Shown here: piece by piece, positions 16,931 to 25,120 of the stretch
Position numbering within the stretch: the stretch's first letter is position 1
How the letters are laid out: each line of letters opens with the position of its first letter
Assembly (NCBI RefSeq): GCF_047971665.1
Contig: NZ_JBKEAA010000001.1
Coordinates: 1-30,333 of the forward strand
DNA from: Castellaniella sp047971665
GTDB lineage: Bacteria > Pseudomonadota > Gammaproteobacteria > Burkholderiales > Burkholderiaceae_B
Direction of reading: 5' to 3'
DNA length: 30,333 nt
Program-made: the position numbers and the translations under genes
Notes under the pieces: generated by a model
Databases searched by the model: none
What the model was told of the DNA's origin: nothing
Seen by the model: the letters and a program-made list of their open reading frames with translations, nothing else

Positions 16931-19581
16931 CATCCGACAACGTTGACCAGCCGGCCCGGCACGACCACGACCCGTTTGGGTTCGCGGCCTTCGAGGAAAC
17001 GACCAACGGCTTCGTGCATGCGGGCCATGGCTTCGATGGCGGGTCTGTCGGCCGCTTGCGGGACGCTCAACTGGCCGCGGACCTTGCCGTTGACCTGCAG
17101 CACCAGTTCGATCATGTCGGTCACCAGCGCGGACTCGTCGACCTCGGGCCAGGGCGCATCGAGCAGGTCGCCCAGCGCATCGGCCAGGCCCAGCTCGCGC
17201 CACAGTTGCCAGGTGACGTGCGGCACCACGGGATACAGGACGCGCAGCAGGATGGAGGCGGACTCGGCCAGTGACGGGCCGGTCACTCCCGCCTGAGCGG
17301 CTGTTTCCAGCGTGTTGAGCATTTTCATGGCCGTGGAGACGACGGTGTTGTACTGAATGCGCTGGTAGTCGTAATCGGCCTGGCGCAGCAGGCCGTGGAT
17401 CTGGCGGCGCAGCCCGGCGGCGGCCTCGTCCAGCGCGTCGCCGGCAACCGGGGCAGCGGCGTGTCGCAGGATGTCGTCGTGACGACTGTGGCAGAAGCTC
17501 CACAGGCGACGCAGGAACCGGTGCGCGCCCTCGACGCCGGAGTCCGACCATTCCAGGGTCTGCTCCGGGGGGCTGGCGAACATGACGAACAGGCGGGCGG
17601 TGTCGGCGCCCAGGCCATCGATCAGGGATTGCGGATCGACGCCGTTGTTCTTGGACTTGGACATGGTGCCGATGCCGCCATAGTCCACGGTTGAGCCGTC
17701 GGATTTCAGGCGTGCGCCGATGATGCCGCCCTTTTCGTCCGTGACGTTTTCGATCTGATCGGGCCAGAAATACTCGATGCCGCCCCGGGCATTCTTGCGC
17801 GAGTAGATATGGTTGAGCACCATGCCCTGGCACAGCAGCCGGGTGAAGGGCTCGGAGAAATCCAGCAGGCCCAGGGTGCGCATCACCCGGGTCCAGAACC
17901 GTGCGTACAGCAGGTGCAGCACGGCGTGCTCGATGCCGCCGATGTACTGATCCATCGGCATCCAGTAGTCGTTGCGGGCATCGACCATGGCCTGGTCGTT
18001 GCCCGGCGAGGTGTAGCGCATGAAATACCAGGACGAGTCGATGAAGGTGTCCATGGTGTCGGTTTCGCGCCGGGCCGGCTTGTCGCATGACGGGCACTGG
18101 CAGGCCAGGAAGCTTTCGTGCTTGGCCAGCGGGTTGCCGGTGCCATCGGGCACGAGATCCTCGGGCAGCACCACGGGCAGGTCCTTTTCGGGGACCGGCA
18201 CCGGGCCGCAGTCATCACAATGGATGATGGGGATTGGCGTCCCCCAGTAACGCTGGCGGGAAATGCCCCAGTCGCGCAGGCGCCAGGTGGTGCGCAGTTC
18301 TCCCAGCCCCAGGGCCTGGAGGTCGGCGGCCACGGCCTGGATGGCCTCGGCGGTGGTCAGGTTGTCGTATTTTCCGGACTGGATGGTGCGGCCGATCTGT
18401 TTGTCGCCGTACCAGTCCTGCCAGGATTCGGTGGAATAGGTCTTGCCTTCGGTGGCGATGACCTGGCGGATGGGCAGGTCGTATTTGAGCGCGAAGGCGA
18501 AATCGCGTTCGTCGTGCGCGGGCACGCCCATGACGGCGCCATCGCCGTAGCTCATGAGCACATAGTTACCCACCCAGACGGGCACGGCCTCGCCGGTCAG
18601 CGGGTGGCGGACGGACAAGCCCGTGGGCAGGCCTTCTTTTTCGCGCGTGGCCAGCTCGGCCTCGGTGGTGCCGCCCTGCCGGGCGGCCTCGATGAAGGTC
18701 GCCAGCGCGGGATTGTCACGCGCCGCATGGACGGCCAGCGGGTGTTCGGGCGCGATGGCGCAGAAGGTGACGCCCATGATGGTGTCGGCGCGGGTCGTGA
18801 AAACATGCATCAGACCGTCCTGGATCAGGACGCCGTCGGCATCGCGGATGTCGTGCCGGAAGGCAAAGCGCACGCCTTCGCTGCGGCCGATCCAGTTTTC
18901 CTGCATCAGGCGCACGCGCTCGGGCCAGCCGGGCAGGCCGTCTTCCAGGGTATCGAGCAATTCCTGCGCGTAGTCGGTGATGCGCAGGTAGTAGCCGGGG
19001 ATCTCGCGTTTTTCCACGAGCGCGCCCGAACGCCAGCCGCGGCCGTCGATGACCTGCTCGTTGGCCAGCACGGTCTGGTCGACGGGATCCCAGTTGACGG
19101 TCTGGGTCTTGCGGTAGGCAATGCCCTTTTCGAGCATCTTGAGGAACAGCCACTGGTTCCATTTGTAGTAGGCGGGGTCGCAGGCGCACATCTCGCGTGA
19201 CCAGTCGATCGCCAGCCCCATCGCCTGCATCTGCTTTTTCATGTAGGCGATGTTGTCGTAGGTCCATTTGGCCGGCGGGACGCCGGATTTCATGGCGGCG
19301 TTTTCGGCCGGCATGCCAAAGGCATCCCAGCCCATGGGCATGAGGACGTTGTATCCGCGCATGCGCAACTGGCGGGTCATCATGTCGTTGATGGTGTAGT
19401 TGCGCACATGGCCCATGTGGAGCTTGCCGCTGGGGTAGGGCAGCATCGAGCAGGCGTAGAACTTGGGTTTGGGCGAGCCGTCCGGCCGGGTGGCGTGTTC
19501 GGTGACGCGGTAGACGTCGCCCGCGCGCCAATGGGCCTGGGCTTCGGTTTCGACCTGGTTCGGAAGATAGCGTTCCTGCAT
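16930..19581 (-). CDS. leuS: Leucine--tRNA ligase
   Basis: This is the class I aminoacyl-tRNA synthetase charging tRNA-Leu, with editing of wrong amino acids. The 883-aa product is slightly longer than E. coli LeuS (860). The HIGH motif appears as HMGH at 55-58, within LPYPSGKLHMGHVRNYTIND. The CP1 editing domain spans about 220-420, including the VFTTRADTIMGVTF segment. A CDDCG zinc-like segment and LPEDLVPDGTGNPLAKH follow. The KMSKS loop is TMSKS at 639-643. The anticodon-binding and C-terminal LQVNGKVRGQL parts are complete. It heads the leuS-lptE-holA-proA-hemJ-rlmL cluster. Confidence 0.98.
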   Translation of the reverse strand: MQERYLPNQVETEAQAHWRAGDVYRVTEHATRPDGSPKPKFYACSMLPYPSGKLHMGHVRNYTINDMMTRQLRMRGYNVLMPMGWDAFGMPAENAAMKSGVPPAKWTYDNIAYMKKQMQAMGLAIDWSREMCACDPAYYKWNQWLFLKMLEKGIAYRKTQTVNWDPVDQTVLANEQVIDGRGWRSGALVEKREIPGYYLRITDYAQELLDTLEDGLPGWPERVRLMQENWIGRSEGVRFAFRHDIRDADGVLIQDGLMHVFTTRADTIMGVTFCAIAPEHPLAVHAARDNPALATFIEAARQGGTTEAELATREKEGLPTGLSVRHPLTGEAVPVWVGNYVLMSYGDGAVMGVPAHDERDFAFALKYDLPIRQVIATEGKTYSTESWQDWYGDKQIGRTIQSGKYDNLTTAEAIQAVAADLQALGLGELRTTWRLRDWGISRQRYWGTPIPIIHCDDCGPVPVPEKDLPVVLPEDLVPDGTGNPLAKHESFLACQCPSCDKPARRETDTMDTFIDSSWYFMRYTSPGNDQAMVDARNDYWMPMDQYIGGIEHAVLHLLYARFWTRVMRTLGLLDFSEPFTRLLCQGMVLNHIYSRKNARGGIEYFWPDQIENVTDEKGGIIGARLKSDGSTVDYGGIGTMSKSKNNGVDPQSLIDGLGADTARLFVMFASPPEQTLEWSDSGVEGAHRFLRRLWSFCHSRHDDILRHAAAPVAGDALDEAAAGLRRQIHGLLRQADYDYQRIQYNTVVSTAMKMLNTLETAAQAGVTGPSLAESASILLRVLYPVVPHVTWQLWRELGLADALGDLLDAPWPEVDESALVTDMIELVLQVNGKVRGQLSVPQAADRPAIEAMARMHEAVGRFLEGREPKRVVVVPGRLVNVVG

Positions 19582-19622
19582 GGATCTGTCTGGGAAATGG
19601 GAGTGGAAAGGGCCAGCCCGAC

Positions 19623-19628
19623 ATTATA
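19623..19628 (-). promoter_or_regulatory. candidate -10 element upstream of leuS
   Basis: A perfect TATAAT on the minus strand lies 41 nt before the leuS ATG. The expected -35 region is GC-rich and does not match, so only the -10 supports this as the promoter of the leuS cluster. Confidence 0.35.
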
Positions 19629-19701
19629 GAGGGTCATGGGCTTCGCGCCGCCCCGGATTGCGGGCTGCCGCCCGGGGGGTGGCCCCGGGCGGCGTCGGGG
19701 C

Positions 19702-19729
19702 AAAAAAATCCCCGCTCGGCGGCGGGGAT
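19702..19729 (-). terminator. Rho-independent terminator of rpmB-rpmG
   Basis: On the minus strand ATCCCCGC (19729-19722) and GCGGGGAT (19715-19708) form a perfect 8-bp stem with a 6-nt loop. Seven T residues follow (19708-19702). It lies 43 nt after the rpmG stop and separates the ribosomal pair from leuS. Confidence 0.9.
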
Positions 19730-19772
19730 CTTGTGGAAACCGGTGAGACGGTCCGGGAGAGGTGACCCCGGA

Positions 19773-19940
19773 TTATTTCAGCTTGGTTTCCTTGTAGTCG
19801 ACATGCTTGCGCGCGACCGGATCAAATTTCTTGATCAGCATCTTTTCCGGCATGTTGCGCTTGTTTTTGGTCGTGGTGTAGAAATGACCCGTGCCGGCGG
19901 TCGACTCGAGCTTGATTTTCTCGCGGATGCCTTTAGCCAT
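19773..19940 (-). CDS. rpmG: 50S ribosomal protein L33
   Basis: L33 is a small basic protein of the large ribosomal subunit. The 55-aa product reads MAKGIREKIKLESTAGTGHF at the start and ends VARKHVDYKETKLK, the same length as E. coli L33. It has no cysteines, so it is the zinc-free (C-minus) form. GGAG lies 6 nt before the ATG at 19940. It is 23 nt downstream of rpmB, the standard pairing, and ends before a strong terminator. Confidence 0.97.
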   Translation of the reverse strand: MAKGIREKIKLESTAGTGHFYTTTKNKRNMPEKMLIKKFDPVARKHVDYKETKLK

Positions 19941-19963
19941 GATGTGCTCCTATGCGCGGCCGA

Positions 19964-20200
19964 TCAGGCCAGTTCGCCACGGGCACGCAGGTCGGCCAGG
20001 ACGGCGTCGATGCCGTTCTTGTCGATGGTGCGCAGGGCTTTGGTGGATACGCGCAGGCGCACCCAGCGGTTTTCGGACTCGACCCAGAACCGGCGCGATT
20101 GCAGGTTGGGCAGGAAACGACGCTTGGTTTTATTGTTTGCGTGCGAGACGTTGTTGCCCACCATCGGGCCTTTGCCGGTTACTTGGCATACGCGTGCCAT
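19964..20200 (-). CDS. rpmB: 50S ribosomal protein L28
   Basis: L28 is a structural protein of the large ribosomal subunit. The 78-aa product has the family start MARVCQVTGKGPMVGNNVSH, then NNKTKRRFLPNLQSRRFWVE, and the RVSTKALRTIDKNGIDAVL end. Only one cysteine is present, so it is a zinc-free form. AGGTGAG lies close upstream of ATG 20200. It is the first gene of the rpmB-rpmG pair, with a candidate promoter at 20237-20266. Confidence 0.97.
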   Translation of the reverse strand: MARVCQVTGKGPMVGNNVSHANNKTKRRFLPNLQSRRFWVESENRWVRLRVSTKALRTIDKNGIDAVLADLRARGELA

Positions 20201-20236
20201 GGTCTCACCTCTATGTGTCTATCTGGAAAGCCTTGC

Positions 20237-20266
20237 ATTCTATACTGAAATGATCATATGAATCAA
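20237..20266 (-). promoter_or_regulatory. candidate promoter of rpmB-rpmG
   Basis: On the minus strand TTGATT (20266-20261) is followed by TATAGA (16-nt spacing, 20244-20239) or TAGAAT (18-nt spacing, 20242-20237), about 40 nt before the rpmB start. The -35 box overlaps the stop codon of the upstream exporter gene. Confidence 0.45.
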
Positions 20267-21468
20267 GCAGGCTGCAAGGTCTGTTGCATGGCGATGCGGC
20301 CAGAAAGCCACGACAGGATCGCGCAAAGCGCCAGCACGGCGGTCAACGGCAGGGGTGTGCCGGTATGCCAGGTGCTGACGGCAAAGCCGGCCAAGGCGCC
20401 GCAGAACATCTGCAAGGCGCCCATCAGTGCCGAGGCCGTGCCCAGCCGCGGTCCCTGCTCGGCCAGCGCCAGGGCAGCGGCATTGGGGCCGACGAAGCCC
20501 TGGCTGGCCATGAAACCCATCAGGCACAGCATCAGCAAGGGCAGGGTGATCCAGTCCAGCAGGGTCAGCGCCAGCGCGCAGAGCGTCATCAGCACCAGCG
20601 TGTTCTGGGCGTGGGCCAGCAGGCGGATCGGCAGATGACGATTCAACAGGCGTGCGCTGATCTGCGAGGCCACGATCAGCGCGGCGGCGTTCAGGCCGAA
20701 CAGCAGGCCGAACCAGCGCGGGTCGATGCCATAGATCGAGATGAAAACCTGGGGCGAGCCTGAAATATAGGCGAACAGGCCGCCCGAACCGAAGCCGCCT
20801 GCCAGGGTATAGCCCATGAAGCGCCGATGGGTCAGCAGCAGGCGGAAATTGGCGGCAATGACGCCCACGGCCAGTGGCGCGTGACGCGCGGGATCCAGGG
20901 ATTCACGCATGCGCAGCGCCACGGCCAGCCACAGGCCGGCGCCGACCAGACTCATCAGATAGAACACTGTGCGCCAGGAACCCAGCGTGACGGCCTGCCC
21001 GCCCAGCAGCGGCGCCAGAATCGGCATCACGCCCATCACCAGAATCAGCAGAGACAGTGCCTGAGCAGCCTCGCGCGTGTCCAGATGATCACGGATCACG
21101 GCGCGCGGAATCACCATCCCCGCAGCGCCGCCGAAGGCCTGAATCACGCGCCACAGGGTCAGGTGATCAATGTCGCGGCTCAGCGCGCAGGCGATCGAGG
21201 CTGCCGTGAACAGGGCCAGGCCGAGCAGCAGCGGCGGCTTGCGGCCATAGCGGTCGGCCAGCGGGCCGTAGACCAGCTGGGCCAGGGCCAGGCCCAGCAG
21301 GTAGCTGGCCAGGGTGCGCTCCACCAGTCCTGGAGAGACGCCCAGGTCGTGCGCCATGGCGCCGAAGGCGGGCAGGTACATGTCGATGGCCAGGGGGCCG
21401 AGCGCAGCCAGCGCGCCCATCAGGATCAGCCAGGGCGGCATCGGCAGTGAGGAAGAACGGGGGGCCAT
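20263..21468 (-). CDS. MFS exporter, Bcr/CflA drug-resistance family
   Basis: This is a predicted inner-membrane proton-driven exporter of the major facilitator superfamily. The 401-aa product has about 12 membrane helices. Helix 1 carries the DMYLPAFGAMA motif typical of Bcr/CflA. Motif A, GPLADRYGRKPPLL, lies between helices 2 and 3. RVIQAFGGAAGMVIPRAVIRD follows, as in the DHA1 subgroup. I place the start at ATG 21468, giving MAPRSSSLPMPPWLILMGAL. The upstream extension of the frame crosses into the divergent cfa gene and does not look like protein of this family. No good Shine-Dalgarno is visible. The family includes bicyclomycin, chloramphenicol and other drug exporters; the substrate here is unknown. 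Confidence 0.9.
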   Translation of the reverse strand: MAPRSSSLPMPPWLILMGALAALGPLAIDMYLPAFGAMAHDLGVSPGLVERTLASYLLGLALAQLVYGPLADRYGRKPPLLLGLALFTAASIACALSRDIDHLTLWRVIQAFGGAAGMVIPRAVIRDHLDTREAAQALSLLILVMGVMPILAPLLGGQAVTLGSWRTVFYLMSLVGAGLWLAVALRMRESLDPARHAPLAVGVIAANFRLLLTHRRFMGYTLAGGFGSGGLFAYISGSPQVFISIYGIDPRWFGLLFGLNAAALIVASQISARLLNRHLPIRLLAHAQNTLVLMTLCALALTLLDWITLPLLMLCLMGFMASQGFVGPNAAALALAEQGPRLGTASALMGALQMFCGALAGFAVSTWHTGTPLPLTAVLALCAILSWLSGRIAMQQTLQPA

Positions 21469-21509
21469 GAGAGCGGAAAAAGGACGCTGGAAATGCCAGG
21501 AACGGATGC

Positions 21510-21537
21510 TTGAGGCAGCGAGAATTAGCGCTACTAT
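21510..21537 (+). promoter_or_regulatory. candidate promoter of the CFA synthase gene
   Basis: TTGAGG (21510-21515) and TACTAT (21532-21537) are separated by 16 nt and lie 34 nt upstream of the TTG start. Both hexamers keep the most important positions. The gene diverges from the MFS exporter across a 103-nt gap. Confidence 0.42.
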
Positions 21538-21571
21538 AGCAAGGTCCTTTATATGACTGAGGGAGGTTCTG

Positions 21572-22831
21572 TTGACTGCAATTGCTTCCATCATCGAGAA
21601 CAAACTTGGCGCGTTGCCCATGCCGGTTTCCATGGATCTGCCGGATGGACAGAAAGTCGGCGCGGCCGACGCGGCGATCCGCCTGCGTGTGCGCGATTCG
21701 AGTGTTCTCACGCATTTCGCGGCAGGCGAGGTCGGCGTTCTGGGCGAGGACTATGTCGAGGGCAAGTTCGAATTCGACGGCGCCATGCGCGACCTGATGC
21801 GCCTGGCGGCGGGGATTCTGCCGGGGTCGCCTGTCGATCTTGCCCGCTCGGGCTGGTTGACCAGCCTGATCAAGCGGCTGATGTCGGTCTGGCACCATTC
21901 GATCGAGCGCGATGCGCGCCAGATCGAATTTCACTATGACCTGTCGGACGATTTCTATGCCCTGTGGCTGGACCCGCGCCGGGTGTATTCCTGCGCCTAT
22001 TACCGCGAGCCGGATTTCACCGTCGCGCAGGCCCAGGAGGCCAAGCTCGACCATATCTGCCGCAAGCTGGCGCTGAAACCGGGCGAGCGGTTTCTCGATG
22101 TGGGCGGCGGCTGGGGTGGGCTGATGCTGTGGGCGGCGGAGCACTACGACGTCGATGTCACGGGCATTACGCTGTCGAACAATCAGCACGCCTACGTCAA
22201 CCGACTGATCCAGGAAAAGGGCCTGTCCGGGCGGGTGCGCATGGAGCGGCTCGACTACCGCAAGCTCGATGAGTCCCGACCCTATGACAAGATCGCCTCG
22301 GTCGGCATGTTCGAGCATGTGGGGCGGACGCAGCTGACCGGCTATTTCGCCAAGCTTCGCCGGCTGGTGCGTCCCGGCGGCCTGATTCTGAATCACGGCA
22401 TCACGGCCGGTGGGCTGGACAACAGCGAATTGGGCGCCGGCATGGGGGAATTCATCGAGAAATTCATCTTTCCCGGTGGCGAGCTGTCCCACATTCATTA
22501 TGTGCAGCAGACGCTGGCCGAGGCGGGGCTGGAGGACCTGGATGTCGAGAACCTGCGGCCGCACTATGCCCGCACGCTCTGGGCCTGGAGCGATGCGCTC
22601 GAATCCCGTCTGGACGAGGCTCGCGCCATCCTGAACACACCTCAGGGCGAGCGCTCGCTGCGCGCCTATCGCATGTATCTGGCGGGCTGTGCCATGGGGT
22701 TCGAGCACGGCTGGATTGCGCTGCATCAGATCATTGCCCAGCCCAGGCCGGCAGGCAGCGCCGATGAGCTGGATTATCCCGACGGACAGGCGTATCCCTG
22801 GCGGCGCGATTACATCTACCAGGCGCGTTGA
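21572..22831 (+). CDS. cfa: Cyclopropane-fatty-acyl-phospholipid synthase
   Basis: This enzyme transfers a methylene from S-adenosylmethionine to cis double bonds of membrane phospholipid acyl chains, typically in stationary phase or acid stress. The 419-aa product has an N-terminal acyl-chain domain (about 25-110) and a C-terminal methyltransferase domain. HYDLSDDFYALWLD (121-134) and YSCAYY with Cys141 form the substrate-site blocks. The SAM-binding glycine loop is DVGGGWGGL (176-184), where E. coli Cfa has a Cys in the middle. SVGMFEHVG lies near residue 250. The start is TTG 21572, with GGAGG placed 5 nt upstream. It is a single gene followed by a GC-rich stem-loop. Confidence 0.93.
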   Translation: MTAIASIIENKLGALPMPVSMDLPDGQKVGAADAAIRLRVRDSSVLTHFAAGEVGVLGEDYVEGKFEFDGAMRDLMRLAAGILPGSPVDLARSGWLTSLIKRLMSVWHHSIERDARQIEFHYDLSDDFYALWLDPRRVYSCAYYREPDFTVAQAQEAKLDHICRKLALKPGERFLDVGGGWGGLMLWAAEHYDVDVTGITLSNNQHAYVNRLIQEKGLSGRVRMERLDYRKLDESRPYDKIASVGMFEHVGRTQLTGYFAKLRRLVRPGGLILNHGITAGGLDNSELGAGMGEFIEKFIFPGGELSHIHYVQQTLAEAGLEDLDVENLRPHYARTLWAWSDALESRLDEARAILNTPQGERSLRAYRMYLAGCAMGFEHGWIALHQIIAQPRPAGSADELDYPDGQAYPWRRDYIYQAR

Positions 22832-23199
22832 ACCGGCTGCGATGACCGGCCTGTCTGGGCCGGGACTCCGGGGTTCCGGTGATCCCGGCGTCCTGCGCCG
22901 GCCCGGCCCGGCGGCCCCCGGTTTTCGAGGCCCGTCAGAGAGTGCGTGTCGCTAACCGGTTTTATTTTCGGTTATTTTGAGTGTAAAATAGACGTTTCCC
23001 CTCTATTAGTTGTTGCTTTTTCTTCCAATCTGACGGCGCCGCGATCGGTTTTTCGGCCCTGTCTGTCCTGGGCGCTCACGCGCTTGTAGTGCTGGTATGT
23101 ATTGGCGGCCCACGGTCGTCTTCCGCACACCCTCCCCTAAGCCAGGGCGTCGGCCACGCATGGCGTTTCCGGCGTCTCCGTAACCCAAAGGAGGCATCT
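22832..23199 (+). other. 368-nt intergenic region before the betaine transporter operon
   Basis: No convincing gene lies here. Just after cfa, GCCGGGA (22859-22865) pairs with TCCCGGC (22883-22889) around an inner CCGG/CCGG stem, giving a GC-rich stem-loop without a clear U tract. The middle part is AT-rich. TAACCG (22953-22958) and CGGTTA (22969-22974) form an inverted repeat with a 10-nt gap, directly followed by TAAAAT (22984-22989), a possible -10. If that is the promoter, the transporter mRNA has a leader of about 200 nt. Confidence 0.4.
22953..22989 (+). promoter_or_regulatory. inverted repeat plus candidate -10 for the betaine transporter operon
   Basis: The perfect 6-bp inverted repeat TAACCG-N10-CGGTTA sits where a -35 region or operator would be, followed by TAAAAT. 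No good -35 hexamer is seen, as is common for activator-dependent promoters. An osmotic regulator is plausible but not shown. Confidence 0.3.
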
Positions 23200-24255
23200 A
23201 TGTCCAACTCTATTTCATCCTCACCCGCAGCGGCTCGCGCATCCCGTCTGTCTCGTGCCGTTCTGGGCCTCGCCCTGTCGTCGGCCCTGGCGGGCCTGTC
23301 GCTGGTCCCGTCGGTATCCCAGGCGGCTGAGGCGCCGCAGTGCGAACTCGATCGCCCCATGCGCTTCGGCGGCATGAACTGGGAATCCAACCTGGTGCTG
23401 GTCGAAGTCGAGCGTTTCATCGTCAAGAACGGCTACGGCTGCGATTCCGAGGTCCTGCCCACGGAAACCCTGCCGGCGCTGGCCGCGCTCGAGCGTGGTG
23501 ATCTGGACATCAACAGCGAGATCTGGTTGAACAGCATTCTGGACCCCTGGACCAAGGCTGAGGCCTCGGGCAAGGTCAAGCGCATCGGCGACATCTACAT
23601 GGGCGGCGAGGCCTGGTTCATCCCCAAATACACGGCCGAGCGTCTGCCCGAGCTGAAAAAAGCCGCCGACCTGCCCAAATTCAAGGATGCCTTCAAGGAT
23701 CCCGAGGAACCCTCCAAGGGCCGTTTCTACGGTTGCCCGGCGGGCTGGGGTTGCGAGGTCGTCAGCACCAATCTGTTCAAGGCCCTGGGCCTGGGCGATA
23801 CCTTCACGCTGTTCTCGCCCGGCACCGGCGCGACCCAGAAGGCCGCGCTGACGGCCGCCTACCAGCGCAAGGAAAATGTCGTTTTCTACTACTGGTATCC
23901 GACGCCGCTGGTGGGCTCCATGGATCTGGTCAAGCTCGAGCTGCCGGCCTATGACGCCGCCAAGCAGAAATGCCTGACCGACCCGAATTGCGAGAATCCC
24001 CAGGCTTCTGACTATCCGGAAAACCCGGTGTTCACGGCGGTCACCACCAGATTCACCCAGGATGCGCCGAAACTGACCGCCTTCCTGTCGAAGGTCAAGG
24101 TGCCCCTGGACGTCATGAATCAGGCCATGGCCTACATGGAAAAGAACGAGGCCGAGCCCCAGCCGACCGCCATGTGGTTCCTGAAGAACCATCAGGACGT
24201 CTGGACCCAGTGGCTGCCAGCCGATGTGACGGAGCGTGTCAAGGCTGCCCTGTAA
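23200..24255 (+). CDS. Glycine betaine/proline-type ABC transporter, periplasmic substrate-binding protein (OpuAC/ProX-like)
   Basis: This is the periplasmic receptor that captures a quaternary amine for the permease encoded next to it. The 351-aa product starts at ATG 23200, with AAAGGAGG at 23187-23194 giving GGAGG 5 nt upstream. A signal peptide covers about residues 1-44 (long n-region, LGLALSSALAGLSL core, SQAAEA cleavage region). The mature protein has MRFGGMNWESNLVLVEV, the DINSEIWLNSILDPW block and VVFYYWYPTPLVGSMDLVKL, rich in the aromatic residues that cage trimethylammonium groups in this family. Six cysteines occur in three close pairs (48/81, 179/185, 258/264), suggesting disulfides. 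The permease gene follows after 9 nt. Glycine betaine is the likeliest ligand, with choline, carnitine or proline betaine as alternatives. Confidence 0.9.
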   Translation: MSNSISSSPAAARASRLSRAVLGLALSSALAGLSLVPSVSQAAEAPQCELDRPMRFGGMNWESNLVLVEVERFIVKNGYGCDSEVLPTETLPALAALERGDLDINSEIWLNSILDPWTKAEASGKVKRIGDIYMGGEAWFIPKYTAERLPELKKAADLPKFKDAFKDPEEPSKGRFYGCPAGWGCEVVSTNLFKALGLGDTFTLFSPGTGATQKAALTAAYQRKENVVFYYWYPTPLVGSMDLVKLELPAYDAAKQKCLTDPNCENPQASDYPENPVFTAVTTRFTQDAPKLTAFLSKVKVPLDVMNQAMAYMEKNEAEPQPTAMWFLKNHQDVWTQWLPADVTERVKAAL

Positions 24256-24264
24256 GGAGCCCGC

Positions 24265-25119
24265 ATGTTTCCAGAACTGATTGCGGCCCGGGATCTGCAA
24301 CGGCCCATCGACGATTTCGTCAATGGGCTGGTCACGCAGTATTCCGACGTGCTGCGGGCGGTGACCCAGCCGCTGCTGGATCTGTTGATCTGGTCCGACA
24401 ACCTGCTGCGGCATTCGCCGTGGTGGGCGATCGTGATCATCATCATGGGCCTGGCGTGGCTGGGCAGCCGCTCCTGGCGCTTCAGCCTGTCCATGGGTCT
24501 GCTGGTTTGCCTGGTGGGGGCCATCGGCCTCTGGGAGGCCGCCATGCAGACCCTGTCGTTGATGATCGTGGCGGTGGTATTCTCGGTATTGATCGGGATT
24601 CCCGTGGGCATTGCCATGGCCAGCTTTCGCTGGATCCGCGCCGTGATGCTGCCGATCCTGGACATCATGCAGACCATGCCCAGCTTCGTCTACCTGATTC
24701 CGGTGGTCATGCTGTTCAACCTGGGCAAGCTGGCGGCCTTGTTCGCCACGGTGATCTACGCCGTGCCGCCCGTCATCCGCCTGACCGATCTGGGGATTCG
24801 TCTGGTGGATGCGGAGGTCCTCGAGGCCTCGCGCGCCTTTGGCGCGAGCCGCAGCCGGCAGCTCTTTGGCGTGCAGTTGCCGCTGGCGCTGCCCAACATC
24901 ATGGCGGGGGTCAACCAGACCACCATGATGGCGCTGGCCATGGTGGTGATCGCCTCCATGATCGGGGTGCGCGGGCTGGGCTACGAGGTTCTGCAGGGCA
25001 TCAACCGTCTGCAGGTCGGACGCGGTCTGCTGGCCGGTCTGGGGATCGTGGTGCTGGCCATCATCTTCGACCGCATCACGCAGCGTTTCGGCCGCCGCTG
25101 GCAGGTCAGGAGGCACTGA
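24265..25119 (+). CDS. Glycine betaine/proline-type ABC transporter, permease subunit (ProW/OpuAB-like)
   Basis: This is an inner-membrane permease of a binding-protein-dependent importer. The 284-aa product has an amphipathic N-terminus, then about six to seven membrane helices starting at HSPWWAIVIIIMGLAWLG. The ATPase-contacting EAA loop is visible as EASRAFGASRSRQLFGVQLPLALP (about 190-213). The preceding MQTMPSFVYLIPVVMLFNLGK is highly characteristic of ProW/OpuAB/OpuBB. AAGGAG lies 6 nt before the ATG. It sits between the binding protein and the ATPase, which starts 1 nt after its stop. It probably acts as a homodimer with the ATPase dimer. Confidence 0.95.
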   Translation: MFPELIAARDLQRPIDDFVNGLVTQYSDVLRAVTQPLLDLLIWSDNLLRHSPWWAIVIIIMGLAWLGSRSWRFSLSMGLLVCLVGAIGLWEAAMQTLSLMIVAVVFSVLIGIPVGIAMASFRWIRAVMLPILDIMQTMPSFVYLIPVVMLFNLGKLAALFATVIYAVPPVIRLTDLGIRLVDAEVLEASRAFGASRSRQLFGVQLPLALPNIMAGVNQTTMMALAMVVIASMIGVRGLGYEVLQGINRLQVGRGLLAGLGIVVLAIIFDRITQRFGRRWQVRRH

Positions 25120-25120
25120 C

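Noticed and set aside
23006..23197. Minus-strand 63-codon frame in the gap before the betaine transporter
   Set aside because: Arg/Gly-rich, with no recognisable family, and it ends inside an AT-rich promoter-like region; not enough to call a gene.
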